Below, piece by piece: positions 33,385 to 41,131 of a stretch of DNA of 64,000 bases. Origin of the DNA: Rhodobacteraceae bacterium UBA6213 (GTDB lineage Bacteria > Pseudomonadota > Alphaproteobacteria > Rhodobacterales > Rhodobacteraceae); contig DISJ01000013.1 in NCBI GenBank assembly GCA_002421605.1, forward strand, positions 197,976 to 261,975, read 5' to 3'. The first letter of the stretch is position 1, and each line of letters begins with the position of its first letter. A model generated the notes under the pieces. It was given only the letters and a program-made list of their open reading frames with translations, made no database searches and was not told where the DNA came from. The translations under genes and the position numbers were made by a program.

Positions 33385-34484
33385 CTTACCACCGAAAGTC
33401 TGGGGCGGTGCACGGCAGGAACGCGGTCGCGGTGCGACAGATAAGGGTCGGGCGCCACCTCGGGCCAGCGATCCTGAACCTTGAACTGGCCATCCTCGAC
33501 CTGCGCGATCAGAACCGGCAGTGCCACGTGATGGGTCTCGGGGTCGATTCCCGAACCCGCGGCACCCGAACCGGCCAAAAGCTCGCCAAGGTTTGCCGAT
33601 GCGTGTTTTTGGTTCTGCGCAAGCAAACCTGCCAACATGAAAACCGCCGAATACGCCGCCGCCTCAAGCGACGAACCAAAGCTCGCCGCTGCACCCGGCA
33701 GTACCGCCTGCGCCTCGTTGAAATAGGGGCCGACCGAAATCAGCCCCTCCGCCGCAGCGCCAATTTCGCCAAGTTCGCATTCGGTCAGGTTGCACGACAG
33801 AACAGGGCAGGTCGCGGCAGTGAAGTGCGCGTCTTCACGCCCAAGCGCGGCGTAGGCCTGCAGGAACCGATAGGATGACGGGCCGATAAGCGAATTGAGG
33901 ATAAAGTCGGGGCGCGTGGCACGGATTTCGTCGATGATACGCGTTACATCCACATCGCCGATCGGCAAGTATCGCTCGCCCAGAACCGCGCCACCTGCGG
34001 CGGCGATTTGATCTCGGGCAACGCGGTTCATCTCCCACCCCCAGATATAGTTCGAACCGGTCAGATAACCGCGCCTGCCGTAACGCGGAAAGGTCCATGA
34101 CAGCAGCGGCAACAGGTGCTGGTTCGGGCAAGCGTGGGTATAGACAACGCTGTCCGACGCCTCGAATCCTTCATAGGGGCATGCATACCACAATGTGCCC
34201 CCTGCTTTTTCAAGTGCGGGAATAACCTCTTTTCGGCTCCACGAGGTAACGCAGCCCACCACATGGCGCGCGGACGTTTCACGCAGGATTTCTGTGCAGA
34301 GCGGCTGGTAAAGGTCGATATTGCCACGCGGGTCGCGCTCGATTGCGTTCAGTTCCAAACCAGATTCGGGGGCACTGTTAATAGCGTCAATGGCGCTTAG
34401 GGCGCCCTGACGGCATGCCTCGGAAATCCGTGCGTAGTTGCCTTCGCGCGAGTAGAGCAGGCCGATTTCAACGCGCTTGCGCAA
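33381..34484 (-). CDS. AmiC-like amide-sensing periplasmic-binding-type protein
   Basis: A 367-residue protein of the AmiC/UrtA/FmdD receptor fold (VEIGLLYSREGNYARISEACRQGALSAIDAINS, GCVTSWSRKEVIPALEKAGGTLWYACPYEGFEASDSVVYTHACPNQHLLPLLSW). It has no signal peptide, as for cytoplasmic AmiC, which binds short amides and sequesters AmiR. The best start is the TTG at 34484, with GGGGG about 8 bp upstream. ATG-started extensions would have to be translated through the leader terminator. It heads the operon amiC-amiR-dppC-dppB-SBP-formamidase-dppDF. Confidence 0.85.
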   Translation of the reverse strand: MRKRVEIGLLYSREGNYARISEACRQGALSAIDAINSAPESGLELNAIERDPRGNIDLYQPLCTEILRETSARHVVGCVTSWSRKEVIPALEKAGGTLWYACPYEGFEASDSVVYTHACPNQHLLPLLSWTFPRYGRRGYLTGSNYIWGWEMNRVARDQIAAAGGAVLGERYLPIGDVDVTRIIDEIRATRPDFILNSLIGPSSYRFLQAYAALGREDAHFTAATCPVLSCNLTECELGEIGAAAEGLISVGPYFNEAQAVLPGAAASFGSSLEAAAYSAVFMLAGLLAQNQKHASANLGELLAGSGAAGSGIDPETHHVALPVLIAQVEDGQFKVQDRWPEVAPDPYLSHRDRVPAVHRPRLSVVR

Positions 34485-34489
34485 AGTTA

Positions 34490-34549
34490 TCCCCCAAAAA
34501 GACAAAACCCCGCCCCTTGCTCCACTAGGCGTGGGCTGGGTACGGGGCT
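34490..34549 (-). terminator. Intrinsic terminator in the leader of the amide operon
   Basis: On the minus strand AGCCCCG (34549-34543) pairs with CGGGGTT (34512-34506). The stem can be extended inward by CCC with GGGG. It is followed by TTTTGTCTTTTT, which ends just before the GGGGG ribosome site of the TTG start. A terminator placed immediately before the first gene of an operon fits attenuation relieved by the ANTAR protein. Pairing is by eye; energy was not computed. Confidence 0.65.
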
Positions 34550-34559
34550 CGAATGCCAC

Positions 34560-34618
34560 CCGGTATCGCTCCGGTTATCACGCCATTAGGGGCAAGATCG
34601 CGAGGGGCGTCAAGCCCT
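34560..34618 (-). ncRNA. Leader hairpins, candidate ANTAR-binding RNA
   Basis: Two small hairpins precede the terminator on the minus strand. One has stem GGGC/GCCC and loop UUGAC (34605-34617). The other has stem CCGG/CCGG and loop AGCGAUA (34560-34574), whose loop starts with A and has G at position four as in ANTAR targets (A-x-x-G-x-x). The first loop does not match that consensus. The arrangement of two hairpins then a terminator resembles ANTAR leaders, but the fit is partial. Confidence 0.4.
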
Positions 34619-34625
34619 GATGCAA

Positions 34626-34853
34626 TCAAGCAGGTAGTCCCGAAAGCAACGACGCCCAACTTTGCGCCACCGCGTTCATGGCACCAGCCGATGTGCTCGA
34701 TATTGAGGCTATTTCCAGACGCCCGTCCTCCAACACCTTGTCGAGCACGCCCCAGGTAAAGGCACCATGCGCCCCGCCGCCCTGCAGCGCGAAGTTGACG
34801 CGCTTACTTGCCTTGTCGCGCGAGGCGCGCGATTGTGACATGGGCGCCTTCAT
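34626..34853 (-). pseudogene. Patatin-like phospholipase, truncated remnant
   Basis: The 75-residue frame starts MKAPMSQSRASRDKASKRVNFALQGGGAHGAFTWGVLDKVLEDGRLEI, a classic patatin N-terminus with the oxyanion-hole glycine stretch QGGGAHG, and reaches the nucleophile region SSTSAGAMNAV. It then stops after 12 more residues of unrelated sequence, whereas patatins are over 300 residues. The catalytic Asp half is missing. The ATG overlaps the stop of the dehydrogenase remnant (TGATG). The lost part borders the amide-operon leader. Confidence 0.75.
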
Positions 34854-35128
34854 CAATGCGCCGCCCGGCCGCCATCGATCGACAAGGCAGTGCCGGTGAT
34901 AGGCGCTGCGGCATCGAAAGCCAGATGCACTGCAAGCGGAGCAATCTCTTCGACTGTCACAAACTTCTTGGTTTGCTGGGCGGCGAGCAACACATCGCGC
35001 TTGACCTCTTCTTCGCTGATCCCGCGCGTTGTTGCCTAGCGGGGGTCTGCTTTGCAACCAGCCGCGGCAATACAGTGGCCGATCCCGTTGTAAGGGACTG
35101 TAATTACCGCTATTTTGCGCTTGGTCAT
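34853..35128 (-). pseudogene. 3-hydroxybutyrate dehydrogenase, internally deleted remnant
   Basis: The N-terminal piece reads MTKRKIAVITVPYNGIGHCIAAAG, a degraded Rossmann start, for about 30 codons. After an in-frame TAG (35036-35038) the same frame continues as the C-terminal end of a 3-hydroxybutyrate dehydrogenase (GISEEEVKRDVLLAAQQTKKFVTVEEIAPLAVHLAFDAAAPITGTALSIDGG). About 165 residues, including the catalytic Tyr-Lys, are deleted. The next gene is a patatin remnant, the usual neighbour of this dehydrogenase in many Rhodobacteraceae. The pair is therefore a lost PHB-mobilisation locus. The dehydrogenase assignment rests on the C-terminal motif. Confidence 0.7.
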
Positions 35129-35289
35129 TCTGAAAATCCTTTCGGCGGCCCGGGCGATAGGTGCACGCGAAGTGACCTGAAGGCAAGAACAGCGGCACCC
35201 GGGCGCATCATACCTGTGCCACTCCACAGCGGATCATCTTTGGCGTTGATAGCGCGCGCCATCGGGCAGAACGGGTCAGGCGCGGTCGC

Positions 35290-36507
35290 TCAGGCAAGCG
35301 TGGTTTCAATTTGGGCGGTGGCGTGCAGGGTGCGGTGCACTGGGCATTTGTCGGCAATTGCCAACAGCGATGCACGCTCGGCCTCGGAAAGTTCGCCGTG
35401 CAGATAGATGGTGCGGCGGAACACATCGACCTTGGGTTTGACCGTGCCACTGCTTTCGCTGTCTTCAAGATGGCACTTGTTGTGGGTCACGTCACAACTG
35501 ACCTGCGTCAGCTCTATGCCCTTGCGGCGGGCATACATTCGGATCGTCATCGTGGTGCACGCACCCAGCGCGGCAGAAAGCAGCTGGTAGGGGCTGGGCC
35601 CAAGGTCAGTGCCGCCCACGCTCGCCGGCTCATCCGCCACAATCTGATGCCGCCCGCCGATCAAGATATCTTGTCGAAAACCTGAAGCCTCGGCTTCAGC
35701 CACCCGCACGACGCCTTCGGGTGCCCCTGCGGCTGTCGGTTCCGGCGCAAGATCGAGGTATCGGCTTGACCAGGTCGAAATAACGTCAGCGGCGTATTCA
35801 GCATCGTGCTCTCGGGTAAGCATGTGATCGGCGTTGTCGAGCGAAATGAAACTTTTAGGGTGACGCGCGCGCTGAAAGATCGCGCTGGCGTTTTCGATGC
35901 CCACCACCTCGTCGCGCGGGCCGTGCAGCACCAGCAAGGCGGCGCCAAGTTTTGGTAGCGCATCTTCGAGCGACGCTTGCGCGATGTCTTCCAGAAACTG
36001 ACGGCGGATTTCAAAGCTGCGGCCAACCAAGGTAACCGTCGCAGCACCGGTGCGGTGAGTTTCGTCAAGCTTGCCGTCAAAGTTTTGCGCGACATGCGCG
36101 GGGTCTGACGGCGCACCAATTGTGACCACCGCGCGCAAACCCGCAACCCTTGGCGCCGCCACAATAGCCGCAGCGCCGCCCAGCGAATGTCCGATCAAAA
36201 TTTGCGCAGGCATTCCCGCCGCCGCCATCCACTCGACGGCAGAGATCAGATCGGCCACGTTTGAGGAAAAGTTAGTGCTGGCAAATTCACCGCGCGAATG
36301 GCCGAGTCCGGTGAAGTCAAAGCGCAACACCGCAATGCCGAGCGCCGCAAGGCGCCCCGCGATGCGGCGCGCGGCAGCAATGTCTTTGGAGCAGGTAAAG
36401 CAATGCGCAAGTATGGCCGCGGCACGAACCGGGCCTTCGGGGCGATCAAGCCGCGCGGCAAGAACCGCGCCCGAGGCTCCGCTGAAACTGACCTTTTCGC
36501 TGCGCAT
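35290..36507 (-). CDS. Bifunctional alpha/beta-hydrolase - OsmC fusion protein
   Basis: A 405-residue protein with two domains. Residues 1-255 are an alpha/beta-hydrolase (LAHCFTCSKDIAAARRIAGRLAALGIAVLRFDFTGLGHSRGEF, nucleophile GHSLGG, acid HGPRDEVV, His in DNADHML). Residues 270-405 are an OsmC domain with its two cysteines in LGACTTMTIRMYARRKG and CPVHRTL. This fusion occurs widely and its physiological substrate is not settled. It stands alone on the minus strand, followed by the dehydrogenase/patatin remnants, with no obvious operon partner. Confidence 0.88.
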   Translation of the reverse strand: MRSEKVSFSGASGAVLAARLDRPEGPVRAAAILAHCFTCSKDIAAARRIAGRLAALGIAVLRFDFTGLGHSRGEFASTNFSSNVADLISAVEWMAAAGMPAQILIGHSLGGAAAIVAAPRVAGLRAVVTIGAPSDPAHVAQNFDGKLDETHRTGAATVTLVGRSFEIRRQFLEDIAQASLEDALPKLGAALLVLHGPRDEVVGIENASAIFQRARHPKSFISLDNADHMLTREHDAEYAADVISTWSSRYLDLAPEPTAAGAPEGVVRVAEAEASGFRQDILIGGRHQIVADEPASVGGTDLGPSPYQLLSAALGACTTMTIRMYARRKGIELTQVSCDVTHNKCHLEDSESSGTVKPKVDVFRRTIYLHGELSEAERASLLAIADKCPVHRTLHATAQIETTLA

Positions 36508-36864
36508 GACAAAGCCTCCTGCTGGTTGATCGAATAAGTTGTCGCAAAGCGCCGCCGGTTCGCCCTAGCGGCGGGTCTTGATTTCTTGGCTGGCAGCGGT
36601 CTGAACCCGCGTCAGTACCGCGCCAAGTGCTCTGCCGATTTTGGCAAAAGCGTGCTGGGCAATACCCTTTTAGCACAGCGTCGCCCAAAGTTCGTTCTCG
36701 TGCTTCTATGGTGAATGACCATCCAGAAGGTGCTGCGTTACAGCCGCCCTAGTTTTAGCCACGGGTGTGCAACACACATCCGCCGCCGCGTTGAGGCATA
36801 AGGCTGATGCACCTATAACAAGAAACCCCGCGCGAGTCTGATACTGCCGACCCGCCCGCCTAGG
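36508..36864. other. Intergenic region, no confident gene
   Basis: No clear gene. On the minus strand at about 36569-36670 a 33-codon frame ends with a plausible C-terminal sequence (FAKIGRALGAVLTRVQTAAS), but it has a stop just upstream and no start, so it may be a gene scrap. A CCGCCG/CGGCGG inverted repeat lies near 36551-36573. Confidence 0.3.
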
Positions 36865-38808
36865 CTAGGTGCGCGAACCTGTATCGTTCTTGTCGGGTTC
36901 TTCGGCGTTTGCTTGCGCCGTTTGCGGTGCGGCGGCGGCCGCGCCCGCCAGCGGGATGTCATCAAACGACGCGTAGCTCATCGAATAGAGGCTGGAATAA
37001 AGCCCGCCCGACTTGATCAACTCTTGATGGCTGCCCTGCTCGATCAACTCGCCATTCGCAAGAACGATGATCCGGTCAGCATCGCGGATGGTCGCAAGGC
37101 GGTGGGCAATAACCAGCCCGGTGCGCCCCTGCAGCAGCGTCTGCAACGCCTTCTGGATCAGCATTTCGGTGTAACTGTCGATGCTGGCTGTCGCCTCGTC
37201 AAGCACGAGGATCTTGGCATCGGCAACCAATGCGCGCGCAAAACTGACAAGCTGGCGCTGCCCCAGTGACAGGCTTCCACCACGCTCGCCCATCATCGTC
37301 TCATAGCCCTGCGGCAGTGCCATGATGAAATCATGCGCGCCCACCGCAATGGCCGCTGCAACCACATCTTCGCGGCTGGCATCGGCTTTGTTGAAGCGGA
37401 TGTTTTCCAGCACAGTCCCGGTGAACAGGAACGGCTCTTGCAAAACCATCGCAATCTGGCGCCCAAGCGAGGCTTGCGTGAGTGCGCGCACATCATGGCC
37501 GCCGACCAGAACCTGACCCTGCTGCACGTCATAGAACCGGTGCGCCAGCGCCATCGCACTCGACTTGCCAGATCCGGTCGGGCCGATAAGTGCCACTGTC
37601 TCGCCGGGATTTACGCGAAAGCTGAGGTTTTTCAATATCGGTTGCGCCGGGTTGTAGCCAAAGGTCACATCGCGAAACTCGACCGATCCATCCATGTCCG
37701 GCCCTAGCTCGATAGCGTCAGGCGCGTCTGTAATATCAACCGGCACGTCCAGCACTTCGGTTAGCCGCTGTCCCGATGCCATCGCCCGCTGCATCACCGA
37801 ATACTGCATAGTGAGCGAGCGGATCGGGTCGAAAAACCGCTGGATGTAGAACAGGAACGCAACCATCACGCCCACATCCAGCCGCTGATCAAGCACCATT
37901 GCGCCGCCGACCACAACCAGCACCGCCATGGCGATACCGGTAAGGCTGTCAACGATTGGGACCATCACCTGCGCATATTTCGCGGCTTTGCGGTGGGCGC
38001 GCAGATTGGCGCTCGCCTTATCGTCATATAGCGCAAAGTTGACCTGTTGGCGGCCCATGCTTTGCACAGTACGCACCCCGTGGATTGCCTCGGCCAGCGC
38101 ACCGTTGGCGACCGAGTTCGATTCATGCGCTGCCATGAAGGCAAGACGCGCGCGCGGCAGCCAAAAGATACGCACCACAAACAGCACCGGCAGCACTGCA
38201 AGCGTCAAAAGCCCAAGTTCGACGTTGAGCCACAGCATCAGGAACACGATGCCGAACAAAAGCACGATATCGCCCACCGACAGCACAGAGGTTTCCAGAA
38301 ACTCTTGCATCGCGTTCACGTCGCCTTGCAGGCGCGACATCAGCCTGCCGACTTCGGTCTTGTCCATGAACGAAAGCGACACCCGCTGCAGGTGCCCAAA
38401 CATCGCAGTGCGAATATCGAAAAGCACATTTTCAGCGGTTTTGCCGACGATACTTTCCTGCACCCAACTGGCCGCAAAGTTGAGCGCGATGGCGATTGCA
38501 AAGGCCAGCATCGAAAGGTTCAACGCCGAGCGCGCTTCGGCACCCTCGCCAAGGCCGGTGTCGATGGCATGGCGAATAATCAGCGGTATGGCGAGCTGCG
38601 TGCCGGTAAAAAGCAAAACAGCGGCAACGGCGAGCGCCAGTTTCAGCCGGTAGGGCCGCACGAAGGCCCAGATCCGCCGCACAATCCGGCGATCAAAGAC
38701 CCGGCCGAACATTTCTTCTTCGATACGGTGCGAGCCCACCACAGCGCGCGGCGGGCGGCGGCCATCTTCGCGCACATCGTTGCGTTCGGTTTCTTGTTCC
38801 GCGGCCAT
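36865..38808 (-). CDS. ABC exporter half-transporter, subunit with consensus Walker B
   Basis: A 647-residue permease-ATPase fusion with six transmembrane segments, then one nucleotide-binding domain. Walker A is GPTGSGKSS, the signature is LSLGQRQLV (SGG replaced by SLG), Walker B plus catalytic Glu is ILVLDEATASID, and the switch is IAHRLAT. It is preceded and overlapped by a second half-transporter whose Walker B is degenerate, so the two probably form a heterodimer like BmrCD or TM287/288. The substrate is unknown; drugs or lipids are typical. Confidence 0.9.
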   Translation of the reverse strand: MAAEQETERNDVREDGRRPPRAVVGSHRIEEEMFGRVFDRRIVRRIWAFVRPYRLKLALAVAAVLLFTGTQLAIPLIIRHAIDTGLGEGAEARSALNLSMLAFAIAIALNFAASWVQESIVGKTAENVLFDIRTAMFGHLQRVSLSFMDKTEVGRLMSRLQGDVNAMQEFLETSVLSVGDIVLLFGIVFLMLWLNVELGLLTLAVLPVLFVVRIFWLPRARLAFMAAHESNSVANGALAEAIHGVRTVQSMGRQQVNFALYDDKASANLRAHRKAAKYAQVMVPIVDSLTGIAMAVLVVVGGAMVLDQRLDVGVMVAFLFYIQRFFDPIRSLTMQYSVMQRAMASGQRLTEVLDVPVDITDAPDAIELGPDMDGSVEFRDVTFGYNPAQPILKNLSFRVNPGETVALIGPTGSGKSSAMALAHRFYDVQQGQVLVGGHDVRALTQASLGRQIAMVLQEPFLFTGTVLENIRFNKADASREDVVAAAIAVGAHDFIMALPQGYETMMGERGGSLSLGQRQLVSFARALVADAKILVLDEATASIDSYTEMLIQKALQTLLQGRTGLVIAHRLATIRDADRIIVLANGELIEQGSHQELIKSGGLYSSLYSMSYASFDDIPLAGAAAAAPQTAQANAEEPDKNDTGSRT

Positions 38809-40616
38809 CAGCCCTTGCCTCCACTGGCTTCAGGGCGAACTTGCAGATCATAAAGCGCCCGGTATCGCCCGTTCAGCGCCAACAGTTCGTCGTGGGTGCC
38901 AGATTCCACGATCTCGCCTTTTTCGACGAACAGGATGCGGTCTGAATGCATCAGCGAGCTGAGCCGGTGCGCCACAATAATAGTTACCCTCTCGCTAGCG
39001 TGTTCCCGTATCTCATCGCGAATTTGGCGTTCGGTGTTGGCATCTACTGCCGCCGTGGAATCATCAAACACCAGCACCGCCGGGTTGAGCATCAGCGTGC
39101 GCGCAATCGACATGCGCTGGCGCTGCCCGCCTGAGAGCGAGGCGCCGCGTTCGCCAACAACCGTGCGATAGCCCGAGGGCAGACCCATGATGTAGCGGTG
39201 CAGCTGCGCCGAGCCACTGGCCCGTTCAATCCGGTCTGTTTTTGCCCAGGGGTCGCCATAGGCGATGTTGTTCTCGAGGCTTGTGGTAAACAGGAACACG
39301 TCCTGTTGCACCACCGCAACCGCCCGGCGCAGCGACTGCAGGGTCGCCTTGCGGATATCCTGCCCATCGATGCTGATGCACCCACCGGTCACATCATAAA
39401 ACCGCGGAATCAGGTGCGCGATCGTAGTTTTTCCACTGCCGGGCGGACCGATCAAACCGATTGTCTCGCCGCGCCGGGCCTCAAAGCTGATGTTTCGCAA
39501 GGCAGGGCGGCCATCGGCACCGGGGTAGGAAAAATCGACATTCTCGAAACGCAGCACGCCATCGGTCACAACCAGATCATGGGCGTCGGGCGCGTTCTGC
39601 ACCGCCAGTTCCAGATCAAGCATCGCAAAGATTCGCGCGCCGCAAGTTGAGGTGCGCGCGAAGGAATTGACCAGCAGGCCAAGCTGGCGCACCGGCATCT
39701 GCAGGATTGTCATAAAGGTCAGGAAAGAGGCAAGCGTGCCCACCGTAATCTGCCCCGTGGCAACCTTGCTGCCGCCAACCCAAAGCACCAGCCCCATCGC
39801 CATGAAGAACGACAATGTCATGGCGCTGGTGTTGCGCACGCGGATATCGACACGCTGATGCGCAAGCTGCAGCGCACGTTCTGAGGCGACCGCAAATTTC
39901 TGCATCTCGTGCGGCTGCGCCGCAAAGGCCCTTACCACGCGGATACCGCCGAGGTTTTCCTCCATCACACGGCTTAACACCGAAAGCCGCTCTTGCAGCT
40001 CTAGCCAAGTACCGCGCAACCGAAGCTGCGTGACCGACGACCGCCAGGCCACAAACGGCACAAAGCTTAGCGCCATGAGGCCAAGCAGCAGGTCGGTTGA
40101 AAGCAGCATGTAGCCGCCGATACCGATAAGGATCGACAGCAGCACGATCCGCACCAACCCGGTTGAAAAGAACATCCGCACACCTTCAAGATCGAGCATA
40201 CCGAGTGTGATCAGATCGCCGGAGTGGACGCGGTCGTGAAAGCCAAAGCTGAGGTTCTGGATCTTTTCATAATAGGCCAGCCGCAGCACGTAGCCGGTAT
40301 GATGTCCCACAGATTCGCTGAAGTAGTTCTGCAAGGTGGTGAAAATGCCGCGCAGCACCGAGACCAGCAGCACCAGCAGTGCCGTTGCCAGCAGCGCCGA
40401 ACGCGCTGCGGTTTCTTCGGCGCCGCCGCTTACCAATAGCTGCGTCTGGTCGATCGCACGGCCCAAAAGCCGCGGTATCACCAACTGCATCGACGCAGCA
40501 ACCAGCGTTGAAACCAGCGCGATCGTAACCGCCCAGCGGCTTTGCATATCGATGCGCACAACACGGGCGATAGTGCCCAATCCGTCACGCCATCCGGTCA
40601 CAGAGGTGTGCCGCAT
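38808..40616 (-). CDS. ABC exporter half-transporter, subunit with degenerate catalytic site
   Basis: A permease-ATPase fusion of about 602 residues from the conservative ATG at 40616. Walker A is GPPGSGKTT and the signature is LSGGQRQRM, but the catalytic Glu after Walker B is Asp (VLVFDDSTAAVD), as in the degenerate site of heterodimeric exporters. The start is uncertain. Protein-like sequence continues upstream to about 40690, with GGAAGGG before an ATT codon, so the true N-terminus may be longer. It overlaps the partner gene by one base. Confidence 0.85.
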   Translation of the reverse strand: MRHTSVTGWRDGLGTIARVVRIDMQSRWAVTIALVSTLVAASMQLVIPRLLGRAIDQTQLLVSGGAEETAARSALLATALLVLLVSVLRGIFTTLQNYFSESVGHHTGYVLRLAYYEKIQNLSFGFHDRVHSGDLITLGMLDLEGVRMFFSTGLVRIVLLSILIGIGGYMLLSTDLLLGLMALSFVPFVAWRSSVTQLRLRGTWLELQERLSVLSRVMEENLGGIRVVRAFAAQPHEMQKFAVASERALQLAHQRVDIRVRNTSAMTLSFFMAMGLVLWVGGSKVATGQITVGTLASFLTFMTILQMPVRQLGLLVNSFARTSTCGARIFAMLDLELAVQNAPDAHDLVVTDGVLRFENVDFSYPGADGRPALRNISFEARRGETIGLIGPPGSGKTTIAHLIPRFYDVTGGCISIDGQDIRKATLQSLRRAVAVVQQDVFLFTTSLENNIAYGDPWAKTDRIERASGSAQLHRYIMGLPSGYRTVVGERGASLSGGQRQRMSIARTLMLNPAVLVFDDSTAAVDANTERQIRDEIREHASERVTIIVAHRLSSLMHSDRILFVEKGEIVESGTHDELLALNGRYRALYDLQVRPEASGGKG

Positions 40617-40801
40617 CAATTCGGCAATATCGGGAAGGCGGTCTTGAGGGGCAGCGCTCAACGCTCGAATCCAGGCATCAATTTGATTTGCAACCCTTCC
40701 ATATTTCGCGGGTGCGCGCGGACTGCAACACCGAATTTTCGCGGCCACGCCGCGCGAACGCGCGCATATCATTCCGTCGCGGCCGTCCGAAAGGAAGCTA
40801 G

Positions 40802-41060
40802 ATGAAAGTTGCGGAAATGAACTGGGGTCAGTTTGAACGCTGGCTCAAGACCGATGATCTTACGGTCTTGCCGCTTGGCCGCAGCGAACAGCAGGCGAAC
40901 CTTTCGCTTTTGGCCGGCTCAATTCTTGCAGAAAAGGTCGCATTCGACGCGGCTGAACCCTTGGGGATTCCGGTGTTTCCAGTCGCACCCTACGGCCTTA
41001 CCCAATATTTCCTCGAGTATCCCCGCTCTGCCTGCCTGCGGATGGAAACTTATATGCGCC
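40802..41060 (+). pseudogene. Creatininase-family amidohydrolase, truncated remnant
   Basis: The frame starts at the ATG at 40802 (AAAGGAAGC upstream) and reads MKVAEMNWGQFERWLKTDDLTVLPLGRSEQQANLSLLAGSILAEKVAFDAAEPLGIPVFPVAPYGLTQYF, the N-terminus of a creatininase-type protein, for about 85 residues. The conserved metal-ligand pattern EQH...D is EQQ...G. After METY (about 41050) the frame becomes antisense of the adaptor gene and stops at 41338. The C-terminal two thirds with the remaining metal ligands are gone. It is divergent from the ABC exporter genes. Confidence 0.7.
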
Positions 41061-41131
41061 CTGACGACCGACAACTGGCCGTAAGGCAAGGTAGAACGGA
41101 CGCAGCGCGGGCACAAACCACGCCGCGCCGC

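Noticed and set aside
34520..34620. tRNA-like sequence (GGCTCGAATGCC) in the amide leader
   Set aside because: No acceptor stem, no anticodon arm and no CCA; the hairpins fit a leader terminator better.
40616..40772. N-terminal extension of the second ABC half-transporter to the first ATG at 40772
   Set aside because: The first 25 residues are not protein-like and no ribosome site is present. A start near 40690 remains possible.
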